From Chara braunii (taxonomy: Eukaryota; Streptophyta; Charophyceae; Charales; Characeae), in assembly GCA_003427395.1 (NCBI GenBank), contig BFEA01000457.1, positions 494,739 through 558,738 of the forward strand: DNA of 64,000 nt. Direction: 5' to 3'. The position numbers and the translations under genes are program-made. Below, piece by piece: positions 34,429-45,656 of the stretch. The notes beneath the pieces are model-generated. The model saw only the letters and a list, made by a program, of their open reading frames with translations. It was not told where the DNA came from and did no database searches. The first letter of the stretch is position 1; every line of letters begins with the position of its first letter.

Positions 34429-34699
34429 TGATCCTCGTAGGATCAAACTGAAACTAGTCCAAATCCTGAGTCAAACGATCAAAAGGACATTTAAGACAAG
34501 ACAAATCAACACCTCAGGCTAAAACAATAAGCCCCTGGAGAATAATCCCTACACCACAATCTCTCTCAGAGCCTCCCCTAATAGCTAAACCTAAGTCTAC
34601 CTCTAAGCCAGCGCCCAAAGAAAGGTAGACTCATGGCACAATCTCTCCTATCCAGGGTGGATTACCAAAATCGTCACCTGTCGAAATATAATCTAACTC

Positions 34700-35480
34700 T
34701 TTTAAACTTAGAAAATTTTGACAGCGCTTCCCGTAGGAAAAGTGTCTTTTCAAAATTTATACCTGCCCAAGTATGAAAACAGAAATAATCTCTAACTCTT
34801 GGAAAGTCAAATTCTGTCTAACTCCCTGAATAAGTAAAAATTTGGACAGCACTCCCTTTAGAAAGGGAGACTTCTCAGATTTATACTAAAACCGATATGA
34901 ACTTAAAAGACAACTTGAGTTCAACTTAGACAAGATTTAACTAACTCCTTATTTTTGCAGAAATTTCAGCAGCACTCCCTTTAGAAAAGTGTTATTCCAA
35001 AATTTATACAAAGCTAAGTTCAGAATTCTAGAATAACTTTGACTTCTCGAAGTCCAATTTTGTCTAACTCCCTTAATTAGTAAAAATTTGGACAGCACTC
35101 CCTTTAGAAAGGGAGACTTCCTAGATTTATACTAATTCAGATATGAACTCAAAAGACAACTTGAGTTCAACTTAGACAAGAGTTAACTAATTCCTTAGTA
35201 TTACAGAAATTTCGGTAGCACTCCCTTTAGAAAAGTGTTGTTCCAAAATTTATACAAGGCAAAGTTCAGAATTCTAGAATAACTTTGACTTCTTGAAGTC
35301 CAATTTTGTCTAACTCCCTTAACAAGCAAAAATTTGGGCAGCACTCCCCTTAGAAAAAAAGACTTTTCAGATTCTTACTGGGTCAGATATAAAAAAAAGA
35401 TGAGTTGAACTTTGACAAGTCAAAAATTGACTAACTCCTTGGATTTGTAGAAATTTCGGCAGCGCTTCCCGTAGAGAAAG
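34700..35480 (-). repeat. About 124-bp tandem repeats with GGGAGTGCTGCC hairpin (RE2 LTR)
   Basis: On the + strand, GGCAGCACTCCC-type boxes recur at about 34720, 34848, 34968, 35092, 35214, 35338 and 35458. Each box contains a short inverted repeat, for example CTCCCTTTAGAAAGGGAG at 34853-34870, followed by TTTATAC and a diverged AT-rich spacer. Confidence 0.8.
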
Positions 35481-36058
35481 TAGCTTGCCAAGATTTATAC
35501 AAAGCGAAGTATAAGAAAAGATCCCAGAAAATACAAGAATTGACCTAAGTAAAAATAAACTTCGCTTAGAAAATGCAGGAATTGAGAAGAACTCATATCG
35601 CTCCAGCACGTTGCGAGCCTCTAAAGCAACTACCTGTCAAACTGAAACTCATACCAAGTAGTAGCCTCACTCAGTCACATGCTGGTCAAACCACAAAGGT
35701 AAGTACTCTCACCAACTCAAGCTCATCAGGGCAAACAACAGTTCATGATCTTTCAGTAATTGTAACCCTTTATACTCAGCTTAAATAAGGCATAAAGTCA
35801 GGCCAACCAAACTTATGGAATGTCCCTAACTTAGCAAAAGAGTATACACAAACAGAGCGCACTACTACTTTTCTTTGCTTTGGGCATATGACTTGGCCAT
35901 TCTAGTCGCCTTGAACTGTTTAAAATATCCAAATTATATATATATGTCTTCCCCTAATCTTCTAAGGCTGCATATGACTGAACGAACTTAAGTTCAGTCT
36001 GCCCCAGCTTACCATAAATGTCATTCTTAATTATACTTCAAGTTGTGATAGGCTGTAG

Positions 36059-36535
36059 TCAGACGACCTAAACTTATAGAACAGTCTGATTAGCTCGTTC
36101 TTAAAATAAAATAATAGTAAAGTATAACCAAATTGTAACTATTGGGTTACAGCATGTGCGAGGCTTTGGGTCAGACCACCTAAGCTTACAGAACAGTCTG
36201 ACTCTCTGCCTGATTGATTTCTCTCTGATCCATTCTGTGCGTGGCATTGGGCTAGATCACTTGAACTTACAGAATGGTCTGCCCTCTGTCAGGCTCATTT
36301 TCTCAGGAAGAGACTAAGCCACTTAAACTTATTGAACAACTTATACCTCCTCGTTCTGAACCAAATAATCAGAAGGAAACCCAAAGTAAACAAGGCAGCC
36401 AAGGCACCTGAACTTACAGAACGCGCTTGGTCCCTGGAAAAGTAAGACACGGTCAGGCCACCTGAACTTATAGAACAGCCTGACCCTCCATGCAAAACCA
36501 TAGCACTAGGTCTCCCAAAACTTTTAGGGACTTCC
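36059..36535 (-). repeat. Hairpin array with covarying stems (RE2 LTR)
   Basis: Six to seven hairpins share the loop ACCTGAACTTATAGAACA (+ strand) but have different stems: TCAGAC/GTCTGA at 36059-36089, GTCAGAC/GTCTGAC at 36170-36202, AGATC/GGTCT at 36254-36280, TAAG/CTTA near 36313, CCAAG/CTTGG at 36399-36430, GGTCAGGC/GCCTGACC at 36451-36485, and a diverged one near 36510-36535. Confidence 0.8.
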
Positions 36536-39500
36536 CAGCCTTAATGACCCGGTCAACCTCATGCAACCTGCCTTCTGTCATGCCCTTTCCCAGATGCAAT
36601 CCCTTTAAACAGTCTGCCTTCACATAGTCAACAAAAGCTGGAACTGAGATTATCCCAAACATTTCTTTATTTAATCTGGTTTAAGTTCTGAAAGTCAGAC
36701 AAAAAGTCAAAGTAGGGTTTCATGCCATATACTCAGTCAAAACATAGTCTGGAGTACAAATACAGGGTTAAACTGGGTTTATAGAGGGGGAGCAATGGTT
36801 GACTTTCAGTTCCCTGCCTCCATAACTCCTCATGAGTTCCGGCAAAGCTCCCGCAATCGGTGGGCAGACTCCCCACAGAGTCTTACGGGTTGCAGAAGAA
36901 GGGTAGAAGAAGGGGTTTCAGACTCTCGAGATACAAGAGGGGGACAAACTCAACTCCCAAGAGAGGGCCTTGTTACCTTCAGCCTCCTGAGGGCCCCGCA
37001 ATGGTGGCCAGTATACACAGCAGTCCGGTCAAACTGAAGTCACCCTGCCGAATAACCTCTTCTAACGAGCCTCCAACCCGCATCAGTACCCCTCCTACTC
37101 AACAAGCCTGTGGATGAGCAACACGGTAGTGGGGCAGCGAAACGCTAGGCAACACGGACAACCCGGTCACCCCGCACAGCAACTCATTGTCCCGCAAAGA
37201 ACTACATGCTGCGCAAGTGAGACACTGGCAGCAGGGCAGCGGCGCAGTGCAGTCGAGGAAGTCCACGCATCCAAACACGGAGCGAAGCAGCACACGGCCA
37301 ACTCAGACCACAATTGAAACCCGCAGACTGTCGGCTCCCACCTCTTTTTTACCCTCGTCGTTCCTTCCGGACACACTGTAACTCTTCCTTGACTGAAGGT
37401 CACTTTTACATAAACAGCAATGGCAGCCCAGACTTTGCAGCGACTATGCAGTAACTATTCAGGGAACGCGGCAACCGGCTGTACACAGCCAGAGTATGGT
37501 AAGAGCATGGCAATAACGACGATAAGTCAACAGCAGCCGCACTCATCGTAGTTCTTGCAGCACCTGCGAGCGGCGAAGCCTGTTGGGGACTGCTGCCACT
37601 CACCAACAGTTGGGGCTGGTATACATGCGGAGCCAAATTTGGAAGCTCGCACAATCTGCCGGTGAGCTCTCTCATTACCTCTGGCTATCCGCCACCTCCT
37701 ACAACTGGAGAATCAACATCCTGGCTGATGCCTAGGCCTGCAACCTCGTAGCCAGCCCGTTCATGCGCCTACTGCACCCTGCTAGGCTGGCCGCAGTCTA
37801 CAAGCAGCCTAGGCGCCTTACTGACGGAGCTGCCGACGCTGTACTCCGTTGCTAGGACCAGATACGCCCCATGTGCAGACTTCAGTAGGCCGATCTCCCT
37901 CCGGTTTGTGACCCGTTCCTCTGTAAAAATGGCGATCCCGAATCAGCGGCCCGGTCGGTGGCATCTACCCAATGGAAATCTTCATGGCGAGCAGGTAAGT
38001 CTCCAACTTCTGCGCCCTGCCCTGTCGCTCATCCTCAAGCCCCCCCACTTTACCTGAACTTATCTTGGTAAGTGCCCGTACCTTGTCGTTTCTGCGACCA
38101 GGTTCAGTCGGAATCGTGGGGCATCTACCACAGCCCCGGGAGAGCATCACGGCAGCATCGACAGGCGCTTTTGAGGGAGAGCTTGCACGGCCAGCAGGTA
38201 AGTCTCCCGCCTTGCGGCCGGCCCTAAACCACTTCATGTGGTGACACGGCAATATGCATCGCCATTTTCGAAGCTGCCCTCTCTTCCCACGTGCAGCCCA
38301 TACCTCTCACGCCACTAACTCCACCTACTAACTTTCAAATCCGACTTCACCGTCGGATTAGCCCACCTTCGAAACCTCCAATTCGATCCTCACCTCACTC
38401 GATTTTGTCAGGAATCGAGTGATATCGCGATTCTTCCCTCTCGTTACTCCGCTTTCCTGCCATTTCCCGCGCATGTCTTCTTCACACTAATTCTAAATCT
38501 ACTAATCCTACATCTTAACTAACCTCACTGTCACACTCGCGATGCTAGAAAACCCCCGTTTACCACTTTATTCGGCTTGATTCCGTTAAGAATCAAGCGA
38601 GATTTCGCCCGCTCACTTCCATTCCCCTCTTCTTCCCCAACTTCATCCGCGCATCGCCCTTCTTTGTTAGCTCCTAACTTACTAACTTTTAGTCAAAACT
38701 AACGCCGAAATCGGTTTCGCCCGACCTCTAAACCTCGGATTCGGCTCCTCCCTTCCCCAAATCTATCCGCCATTGAGGGAGATACACCCCTTCCCCCCTC
38801 CTTCTCACTCACTTCCGACCATCCCCGCGCGGTGCCTCCTTCACTAATCTTCTAACACCAATTCTACACACTCCCTGCTAAAACTAACTTCACTAACGAC
38901 CTCGCCCTGTCGAAAACCCTCTACGTAGCACTTCTCCCCGTTTGAAATTGTCGAAAACAAGCGCGGAGTGCTATTTTCACCCCCACCATACTCGGCCTTC
39001 CCTCTCCGCCATATCTCCCGCTCTAACTCTCCTACTAACCTCCTTCCCCACCTACTTTCTACTAGTTCTGGACTCAGAAACGGGGTCGCCTGCCCCGGAA
39101 ACCCCCTCCTTCGTTCTTCACCCGGCGGATTCTGCAAGGAATTGCTCGAGCTATCCACCTCCCACTTCGCATGCACCCGGCGTCATTTCCTGTCCGGATT
39201 CACTCCACCTCTACCGTTTTCGGACTCCTCCCTGTTGTTGGCATCGCCCACTGTAGCGTTCTACCCCCCTGCTCGCTCCGCTCTCTTTACTTTATCTCCC
39301 GTTGCTACGCCCCGGTCACCCTCCTCAGCTCGTCGCTCCTCGTCTGCCGGAATAGCCCGGCTCGCCTCAGTTCTTTCTTCACTCCCCGGGCTTTACCTAG
39401 CATGTATCACCCACTGGCTCGCCCAGGCTGGCCCGAGGCATCTCCACCCTCGTTGCGCATGCACCCAACGCGCCTTCCCGTCCCGGCTCATTCACCCCGT

Positions 39501-39725
39501 TCCCGATGCTCAACTACCTGTCGGTCGGCCCGCTGCTGCTCGCACAGTGCAATCCGCCCTGCCTCCGCCACTTGCTACCGCCGAGCTGCTTGCCTCCTCC
39601 GCGCATGCACCCGACGCATTCTCTCATACTGGTTCATTCCACCGTACCCAGCCTCCCTTTTCTTGCTCGGCCTGGCTTACTCCTCCGGTACTCCGCACAC
39701 ACTTTCGTCCGGGTACACTCCGCCC

Positions 39726-39835
39726 NNNNNNNNNNNNNNNNNNNNNNNNNNNNNNNNNNNNNNNNNNNNNNNNNNNNNNNNNNNNNNNNNNNNNNNNNNN
39801 NNNNNNNNNNNNNNNNNNNNNNNNNNNNNNNNNNN
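39726..39835. other. 110-base assembly gap with duplicated flanks
   Basis: Run of N. The roughly 90 bases before it and after it are the same sequence (TCATTCCACCGTACCCAGCC to ACTCCGCCC), which occurs only once at the matching place in the other LTR copy (about 27041-27130). The duplication is probably an assembly artefact. Confidence 0.85.
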
Positions 39836-40084
39836 TCATTCCACCGTACCCAGCCTCCCTTTTCTTGCTCGGCCTGGCTTACTCCTCCGGTACTCCGCAC
39901 ACACTTTCGTCCGGGTACACTCCGCCCTACGCATACCTCCCCTCTACTTGCTCGGCCTGACTCTACTCCTCCGGTCGACGCCCCCCAATCCTCCGCACGC
40001 ATCCAACCCCCTTGCTCGGCCTAGGCAGGTTGGCCACCCTTTCGGGTCCCCAGCGGGCAACCCCCCCACACAGGCCGTCCGACA

Positions 40085-40095
40085 ATTGAGGGCGC
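40085..40095. other. 11-bp junction between two head-to-head giant LTRs
   Basis: ATTGAGGGCGC separates the outer end of the RE2 LTR (CCGACA) from the outer end of the RE3 LTR (TGTCGG). The first nine bases also follow the truncated LTR copy at 27287-27295, so part of this junction may belong to the RE2 LTR. Confidence 0.7.
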
Positions 40096-41671
40096 TGTCG
40101 GCACGAATACCCTTGTATCCGCCCTGTTTTTTTTGCAAGTAACAGAAAATTGTTTGGCTTGAAGTTTAAGTATACTGCGCTAGGCGCGACAGTGTCTGTG
40201 ATTTATGTTGACAGGATGGTTGACTATAATAGAGAGTGTGTGGGCGCGCAGGTTTAAGGCGCGCGTGATTTTTTTTCCGTTTTGATCAGAGCTGCAAAGC
40301 CGGCGTGGACGCCGGTCGTTTTGTGTTATTATAAACGTTCTGTAATATTTTTGGTGGCCGTGTACGTAGGCGTAGGCTGAAGGATGGCGCAGGGCGCTTC
40401 GCGGCCATGGACGACTTCGCCGTATCACTTCACATGGGGTCTCGGACTTAGTTGTTACAGGCTTGGGCTTAGCCATATAGGTTACGACCCTGGGCTACTA
40501 CTATGGAGGTTTGGAGGTCGAGGGCCCGACGGGGCTATTCCCTTTTGGTTTGGCGGGCTTGCCATTTTTACACGTCGATATTTTTTTGACTTAGACGCGA
40601 AGCCGGGTTTTTGTAATCACCACGCCAGTCGAGGACCTAGAGCACGTGCCCCTTACGTTTGACTCATGGGTTTCTGTGTGTGCGGGATGCTAGCGAAATT
40701 TATCCATTCCGCCGTTTTGAAATTACAAGCCTGATGGTCCAACGGGTATGCGAGCCGGTAGGTGATTAGCCCACGAGGCGGAAAAAACCTGAGTAGCGGG
40801 ACCCCTTTGTGGGTGCACCGTCCGCCAGCCACGACCTACTGTGAGAGGTTGAGTGTGAGCATGCCCGGTTGGGCCTCAAAGAGGCAAACTGTGCCTAGGC
40901 AGGGCGGAGCCAGAGTAAGCCGGAGGCGCTGTTGCAGAGGTTCGCAGTGGTGCTGCTGCGCATATCGTTCATTGGGCTTGGGTACGAGGGCGGAAGACTA
41001 ATCGAACCGTCTAGTAGCTGAGTCCCTCNGAGGTTTCCCTCAGGATGGCCGGAGCTCGGGCCGATCGGTCGCAGCGGGGCGGAGGGACTGACCGAGACAA
41101 CAGGCGGCGATGAGGTGAGCGTAGGAAAGGCGAGTGGGGTGTGAGGGAACCCGGACGGGTATGTGGGCAGGGTGCATGCAAACACGGGGCGATAACTTAA
41201 AGGTGGTGGGAAGGACGTCGGCAGAAGTAAAAACTGTCGGGGGCAGTTTCATTGGGAAAAGAAGGGAGTAGAGGTGGCAAGAGCGTGCGTTGTGCAGATA
41301 CCATGCCAATAGCAGAACGACGGATGGGCAGTGCCGGGGTGTTGTGGGACCGGCCGCTATCAAAGTATTACGCAGCGGGAGACAGAAGAAGGTGAGTGAA
41401 CCCTGCCGGGATTTTGCGTCCGGTACATTCGAGTGAGCTATGGCAAAAACGAGCGTAGGTGGGAAGGGGCGGAGAACGAAGACACTACCCGATTCTGGAT
41501 GAAATCAGGCGGGGAGAGAGTTAAATTTGAGGATATCAGTCTGAGCAAAACGAATGGCGGAGGTAGTCTTGATGAAGGATTAGTAAAAGGACAGTTAGTA
41601 GGAAAAAGTCGTCCGCGGAGGCATTCGAAGATGGATGGTATGGGGGAGATGATGATTTCGCTCGTTTCTAG

Positions 41672-43420
41672 ATGAAAACGAGCGAGGGAGGGGTCAAATC
41701 GGGGGATTTTTTTGATGGCGACCCGGATTATGCAGTCGGAATTGGTAAAAGGTGAGTAGAATAGGAGTTAGTTGAAGGNTGGACTGCGTCGAGCTATGGC
41801 CGAGAGTGAAGGAGAGGGGAGTGAAGATCGAGTATCTCGCTCGTTTCTTGGTGAAATCGAGNGAGAGAAGGCTCGATTTGGAGGTTTAGGGCCATGCCNA
41901 ATCCGATGGCAGGGTCGGATNTTGCNTTGAAGGTGTGGTTCTNGGTAATAAGGAGGTTGCAGCTGCGCCCAAGGGAAAGGGCGATGCACCTNTCCATGTT
42001 CTAGGAGAAGATTCCTTTAGTTTTTTTTGTTCCCTTATCAAACAAANCGGGGGTCGAACTTGNGGTTTTGACCNCGGGCGAATCCGTTTTTGAAGTTAGT
42101 TTTAGCGAAGTGTTAGTAAATTAGAAGATAGAGGAAGAAAAGGCTGCGAGAAGCTATGGCGAAGGGGAGAATAACAAGAAAGAAAAATCGGGATGTTAGT
42201 TGATTCGTGACGGGATCGGGTGGAGAGAANGATTGGAAAGAGGTTTCAGAGGACTGCGAGTTGGGTGGTAGATTTAGATTTGANAATAAAGGAGTAACTT
42301 GGTTGATGAAGGGAATATGGGTTGCGAGAAGGAGGGAAGCTTTGCAGTGAGAATGAATCTGGCCGCGTTTTAGTAGAAGATTTATCCAGTTTTGCTTATC
42401 CCATTGTGAAAANGGCATGAGGCCAGTTGCGGCGCGATGGACTTACCTGTTAGCCGGAGAGCNTNAACGGGAGGTTCNATCGATTTTGTTCCTCCCGACG
42501 ATCGATGCANTAGCCAGACCTCCTCTCACCGTGCACAGGCCTGAGACGCAGTGTATATCTCCTTGCGTCAGCGGTGGTTTCGTTCGGATCTAGCACACCC
42601 GGCTAAACCAAGTAGAAGGGAGGAGCCGACCCTTAGTGCTTGCCAATTTTGCTACGTATTGGTATGTCGAGCTGGCCAGCTGGCTGAAGGGAGAGGGACG
42701 AAGTTGTAGTGAGTGCAGAGCTCACCCACTAGCGGGTACTGTGCATGTGACACCAAGGAGTGGGGTAAAGCCAGCGATAGTGGTTGCGGGACTGTGCGTT
42801 AGCAGGAACGTGTGGCCTGTGGGGCCAAAACAACAGTAGACCGCTGATGGAGGCAGGCTTGATAGTTTACTGAGCGACAGAGAACAGACTGCGAAGCTGC
42901 TACATTTTTGGTTGCTTTTTGCCACATGCGCCGCAGTTTGTCTCAGCTATTGGGCGGCGGGAGCGATTGCTGAGCCTGCTATGGACTGCTGTGGTGTTTG
43001 GAGTGTGGCCATCTAAACGCCAGGTGGCCACAGCTACCGCAGAGGGCGAAGGTAGGGCATGAAGGATAGGCACTTGGGTTGCAAAAAAAGGTTATTGCGG
43101 ATGCTCGGAGGAGTTGTTGTGAAAGGGGGGGGGGCACTGCTGTGTTTGGCGGTTCGTCAGGAGGGGCTATTATGGCAGTTTGACTTCGCGGACCAAGCTG
43201 TTACAGTTGACCGCCATTGTGGGGCCCTCAGGCGAACCAAGGAACCAAGGCCCTCTCACGCGAGTCTTAGATTACCTCTCTGNTATCTTGAGAGANTGAC
43301 TCTNNTCTTTNTTTCCTTCTCCCTCTAAGTCTAGTCTATTGGTTCTGAGAGGAAGGCGGCAGGCGGGATTGCAACCCGTAATCCGCGCCAAGGCCTCTGT
43401 GGGAGGTTCGCCCCACCGAT
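41672..43420. other. Segment placed twice in the assembly
   Basis: From about 41672 to 43420 the bases, including isolated N symbols (41779, 41862, 43283 and others), repeat exactly 18862 bases later (60641, 60724, 62145). Flanking LTR sequence differs between the copies by scattered substitutions. Identical unknown bases mean that one consensus was written into both LTRs. Confidence 0.85.
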
Positions 43421-43703
43421 TGCGAGAGCTCTGCCGGAACTTAGGAGGAGTTCTAGAGGCAGGGAATCGTCAGGTAAACCATTTTCATTTGTACAACCTG
43501 CTACTACCTATGTTTGCCTATCTCCCTGTAGTATGATTGCGGTATGCATGTGTTGTCCCTATGATTTTTGTTTTCTCTTCAGGACCATTCAGACTGACTG
43601 GAAAAAATGTGTGAGAGTGAAGCCTAATTTTCTACTTTGTTCTTATTGAAAGCAGACTAAGGATGAACTGGGGGACGGTGGGAGGAAGGTAGACTGCATG
43701 CGT

Positions 43704-43716
43704 TTGACCGGGTCAA
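43704..43716. promoter_or_regulatory. Inverted W-box-like palindrome
   Basis: TTGACCGGGTCAA contains TTGACC, the core bound by plant WRKY factors, on both strands. It recurs at 62566-62578 in the 3' LTR and, with one changed end base, at 36544-36556 and 23897-23909 in the RE2 LTRs, always at the edge of the hairpin array. The binding is inferred from the core only. Confidence 0.45.
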
Positions 43717-43722
43717 CGAAAG

Positions 43723-44410
43723 CCTGAGCATTGTTTCTACTGTGAATGGCTCAGGGCTATGTTTATTTGGCTGTTTTCTGAAGGACGAGGCATTGTTTCT
43801 ACTGTGAATGGTCTGGTCGCTGTGTTTATTTGATTGTTTTCTGGGGAGCCAGGCATTGTTTCTACTGTGAATGCCCTGACTACCTTAGTTAACTCTGAGG
43901 GATTGTCTGATTGAAGGGGTTTTGATTCTTGTTTATTCTGAGGGAGGATTTTTTGCCTAAGGTTAAGCATTGTTTCCATGGTGAATGGTTTAGCCTCAAG
44001 ACCACGCACGTAAATCAAACTGAGTATAAAGGAAAAGTACTTTATGTATATTTGCATGGGAACTGGTAGCTGGGCATTGTTTCTACAGTGAATGGTCCAC
44101 CGTTAAGCCATATCATTAAGAAGAGAAAATGGAAAATACAAAGTATAAATTGAAATAGTTTGGGCAAGCAGAACATTATTTCTACTGTGAATGGTTCAGT
44201 TCCTGCCCATATTTGCCTTTTCTTTTGAAAACAAAATCAGAAAAAAAAATACTAAACTTTGGATATTAAACAGCTCAGGGCGACTAGGCATTGTTTCCAT
44301 GGCGAATGGCCTAGTCATATGCCCAAAAGAAGAGAGAAGTAGTTGTGCAACCTGTTCGTGTATATTATAAAGACAAGCAAGACATTGTTTCCATGACGAA
44401 TGGTCCAGCT
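43723..44410 (+). repeat. Array of eight hairpins with covarying stems (RE3 5' LTR)
   Basis: Eight dispersed copies of a conserved centre (ATTGTTTCTACTGTGAAT or close) with different flanks that pair: CCTGAGC/GCTCAGG at 43723-43755, about 43784-43819 (eroded), CAGGC/GCCCTG at 43850-43878, GGTTAAGC/GTTTAGCC at 43961-43995, TGGGC/GTCCA at about 44071-44099, CAGAAC/GTTCAG at about 44169-44199, GACTAGGC/GCCTAGTC at 44282-44316, and a weaker one at about 44375-44410. The spacer DNA between hairpins is unrelated and of unequal length. Confidence 0.85.
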
Positions 44411-44689
44411 CTACGTCTTATGTAAGATGGGTATAATGATGCAAGAACTTGAAGATTCATGAACTATCTATATGGAATGAACTTGGGATGGTGAAAGTAC
44501 TTACATTCGTGGTTTGGTTTGTATGTGACTGGATGGGATGACTAGTTTGTTTGGGTTTCAGTTTTATAGGCAGTTGGTTTAGTTGCTCGCCACGTGCTAG
44601 AGCCATAGGAGTTAGTATCAATTCCTGCATTTTTTGTAATAACTTATTTTTTACTTAGGTCAATTCCTGCATTTTCTGAGATTTTTTCT

Positions 44690-45375
44690 TATACTTGGCT
44701 TTGTATAAATCTTGGCAAGCTACTTTTTCTACGGGAAGCGCTGCCGAAATTTCTACAAATCCAAGAAGTTAGCCAACTTTTGACTTGTAAGAGTCCAACT
44801 TGTCTTTTCCATATATCTGGCTTAGTTAAAATCTGAGAAGTCTCCTTTTCTAGAGAGAGTGCTGCCCAAATTTTTGCTAATTCAGGGATTTAGACAAAAA
44901 TTGAACTGTGGGAAGCCGAAGTTACTTTCAAAATCTGAACTTAGCCTTGTATAAATTTTGGAATAACACTTTTCTAGAGGGAGTGCTGCCGAAATTTCTA
45001 CAAAATCAAGAAGTTAGTTAAATTCAGTCTAAAGTTGAGCTCGAGCTGTTGTTCGAGTTCATATCTGACTTAGTATAAATCTGGGAAGTCTCCCTTTCTA
45101 AAGGGAGTGCTGCCAAAATTTCTACTAATTCAGAGAGTTAGACAGAATTTGATTCTCCAGAGTTATAGATTATTTATGCTTTTATATCTCACTTAGTATA
45201 AATCTGGGAAGTGTCCCTTTCTAAAAGGAGTGCTGCCTAAATTTCTCCTAATTTAGAAAGTTAGACAGAATTTGACTTTTCAAGAGTTAGAGATTATTTC
45301 TGCGTTCATATTTGAGCTTATATAAATTCTGAAAAGACACTTTCCCTACGAGAAGCGCTGCCGAAATTTTTTTAG
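44690..45375 (+). repeat. About 124-bp tandem repeats with GGGAGTGCTGCC hairpin (RE3 5' LTR)
   Basis: GTGCTGCC or GCGCTGCC boxes at about 44741, 44861, 44985, 45109, 45232 and 45358 give spacings of 120-126 bp. The best hairpin is CTCCCTTTCTAAAGGGAG at 45090-45107. Each is preceded by TATAAATCTGGGAAG or a variant and followed by AAATTTCTAC. Confidence 0.85.
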
Positions 45376-45656
45376 TTGGAGGAAATCGATTATATTTTGA
45401 CAGGTGACGATTCAGGCGATCCGCCCTGAATAGGGGAAATTCTACAGTTGGTCTACCTTTCGCTTAAGCACTGACTTCAAAGTAGACTTAGGTTTAGCTT
45501 ATAAGGAGATTTTGAGTGAGGGTGTATTATGGAGTTGTATTCTCCATACACTTATGTTCTTAGCTTGGGGATTGGTCTGTCGTGTGTTACAGGTCCTTTT
45601 GATCATTTGATCCAAGTTCAGGGCTAGATCCAACTTGATCCCTTGAGGATCACTTT

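Larger units (their letters stand above)
23505..40084 (-). mobile_element. RE2: giant-LTR retroelement lacking pol (- strand)
   Basis: Read on the minus strand: 5' LTR (40084 to 33173), tRNA-Asp PBS (33170-33152), leader, gag (31037-29673), 2.4 kb non-coding, then a partial second LTR copy (27286 to 23505). The two LTR copies are closely similar over the shared part. No protease, RT or integrase can be seen, so it is either a non-autonomous element or an internally deleted one. A purine tract next to the second LTR is not evident, and the 9 bases outside the LTR start are the same at 27287 and 40085, so the exact LTR boundary or the pairing of the two copies may be slightly different. Confidence 0.65.
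33173..40084 (-). mobile_element. 5' LTR of RE2 (about 6.9 kb)
   Basis: On the minus strand it begins TGTCGGACGG (40084) and ends CCCGACA (33173), two bases before the PBS, giving a 6-bp TGTCGG/CCGACA terminal inverted repeat. It includes, in sense order, a GC-rich U3 part (40.0-38.3 kb), a hairpin array (36.5-36.06 kb), 124-bp hairpin repeats (35.5-34.7 kb), a palindrome (34.4 kb), and a TATA-like motif (33.56 kb). The same order occurs in the RE3 LTR, although the first 1-2 kb of the two LTRs are unlike. The apparent length includes a 110-N gap with duplicated flanks. Confidence 0.8.

Noticed and set aside
40384-40662. Conserved short ORF in the RE3 LTRs (again at 59241-59429)
   Set aside because: The frame is cut by a stop in the second LTR, no domain is visible, and conservation is explained by LTR identity.
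43723-44410. CRISPR-like array
   Set aside because: Repeat spacing is irregular, spacers are not uniform in length, the repeats vary in their outer bases, and the context is a eukaryotic LTR without cas genes.
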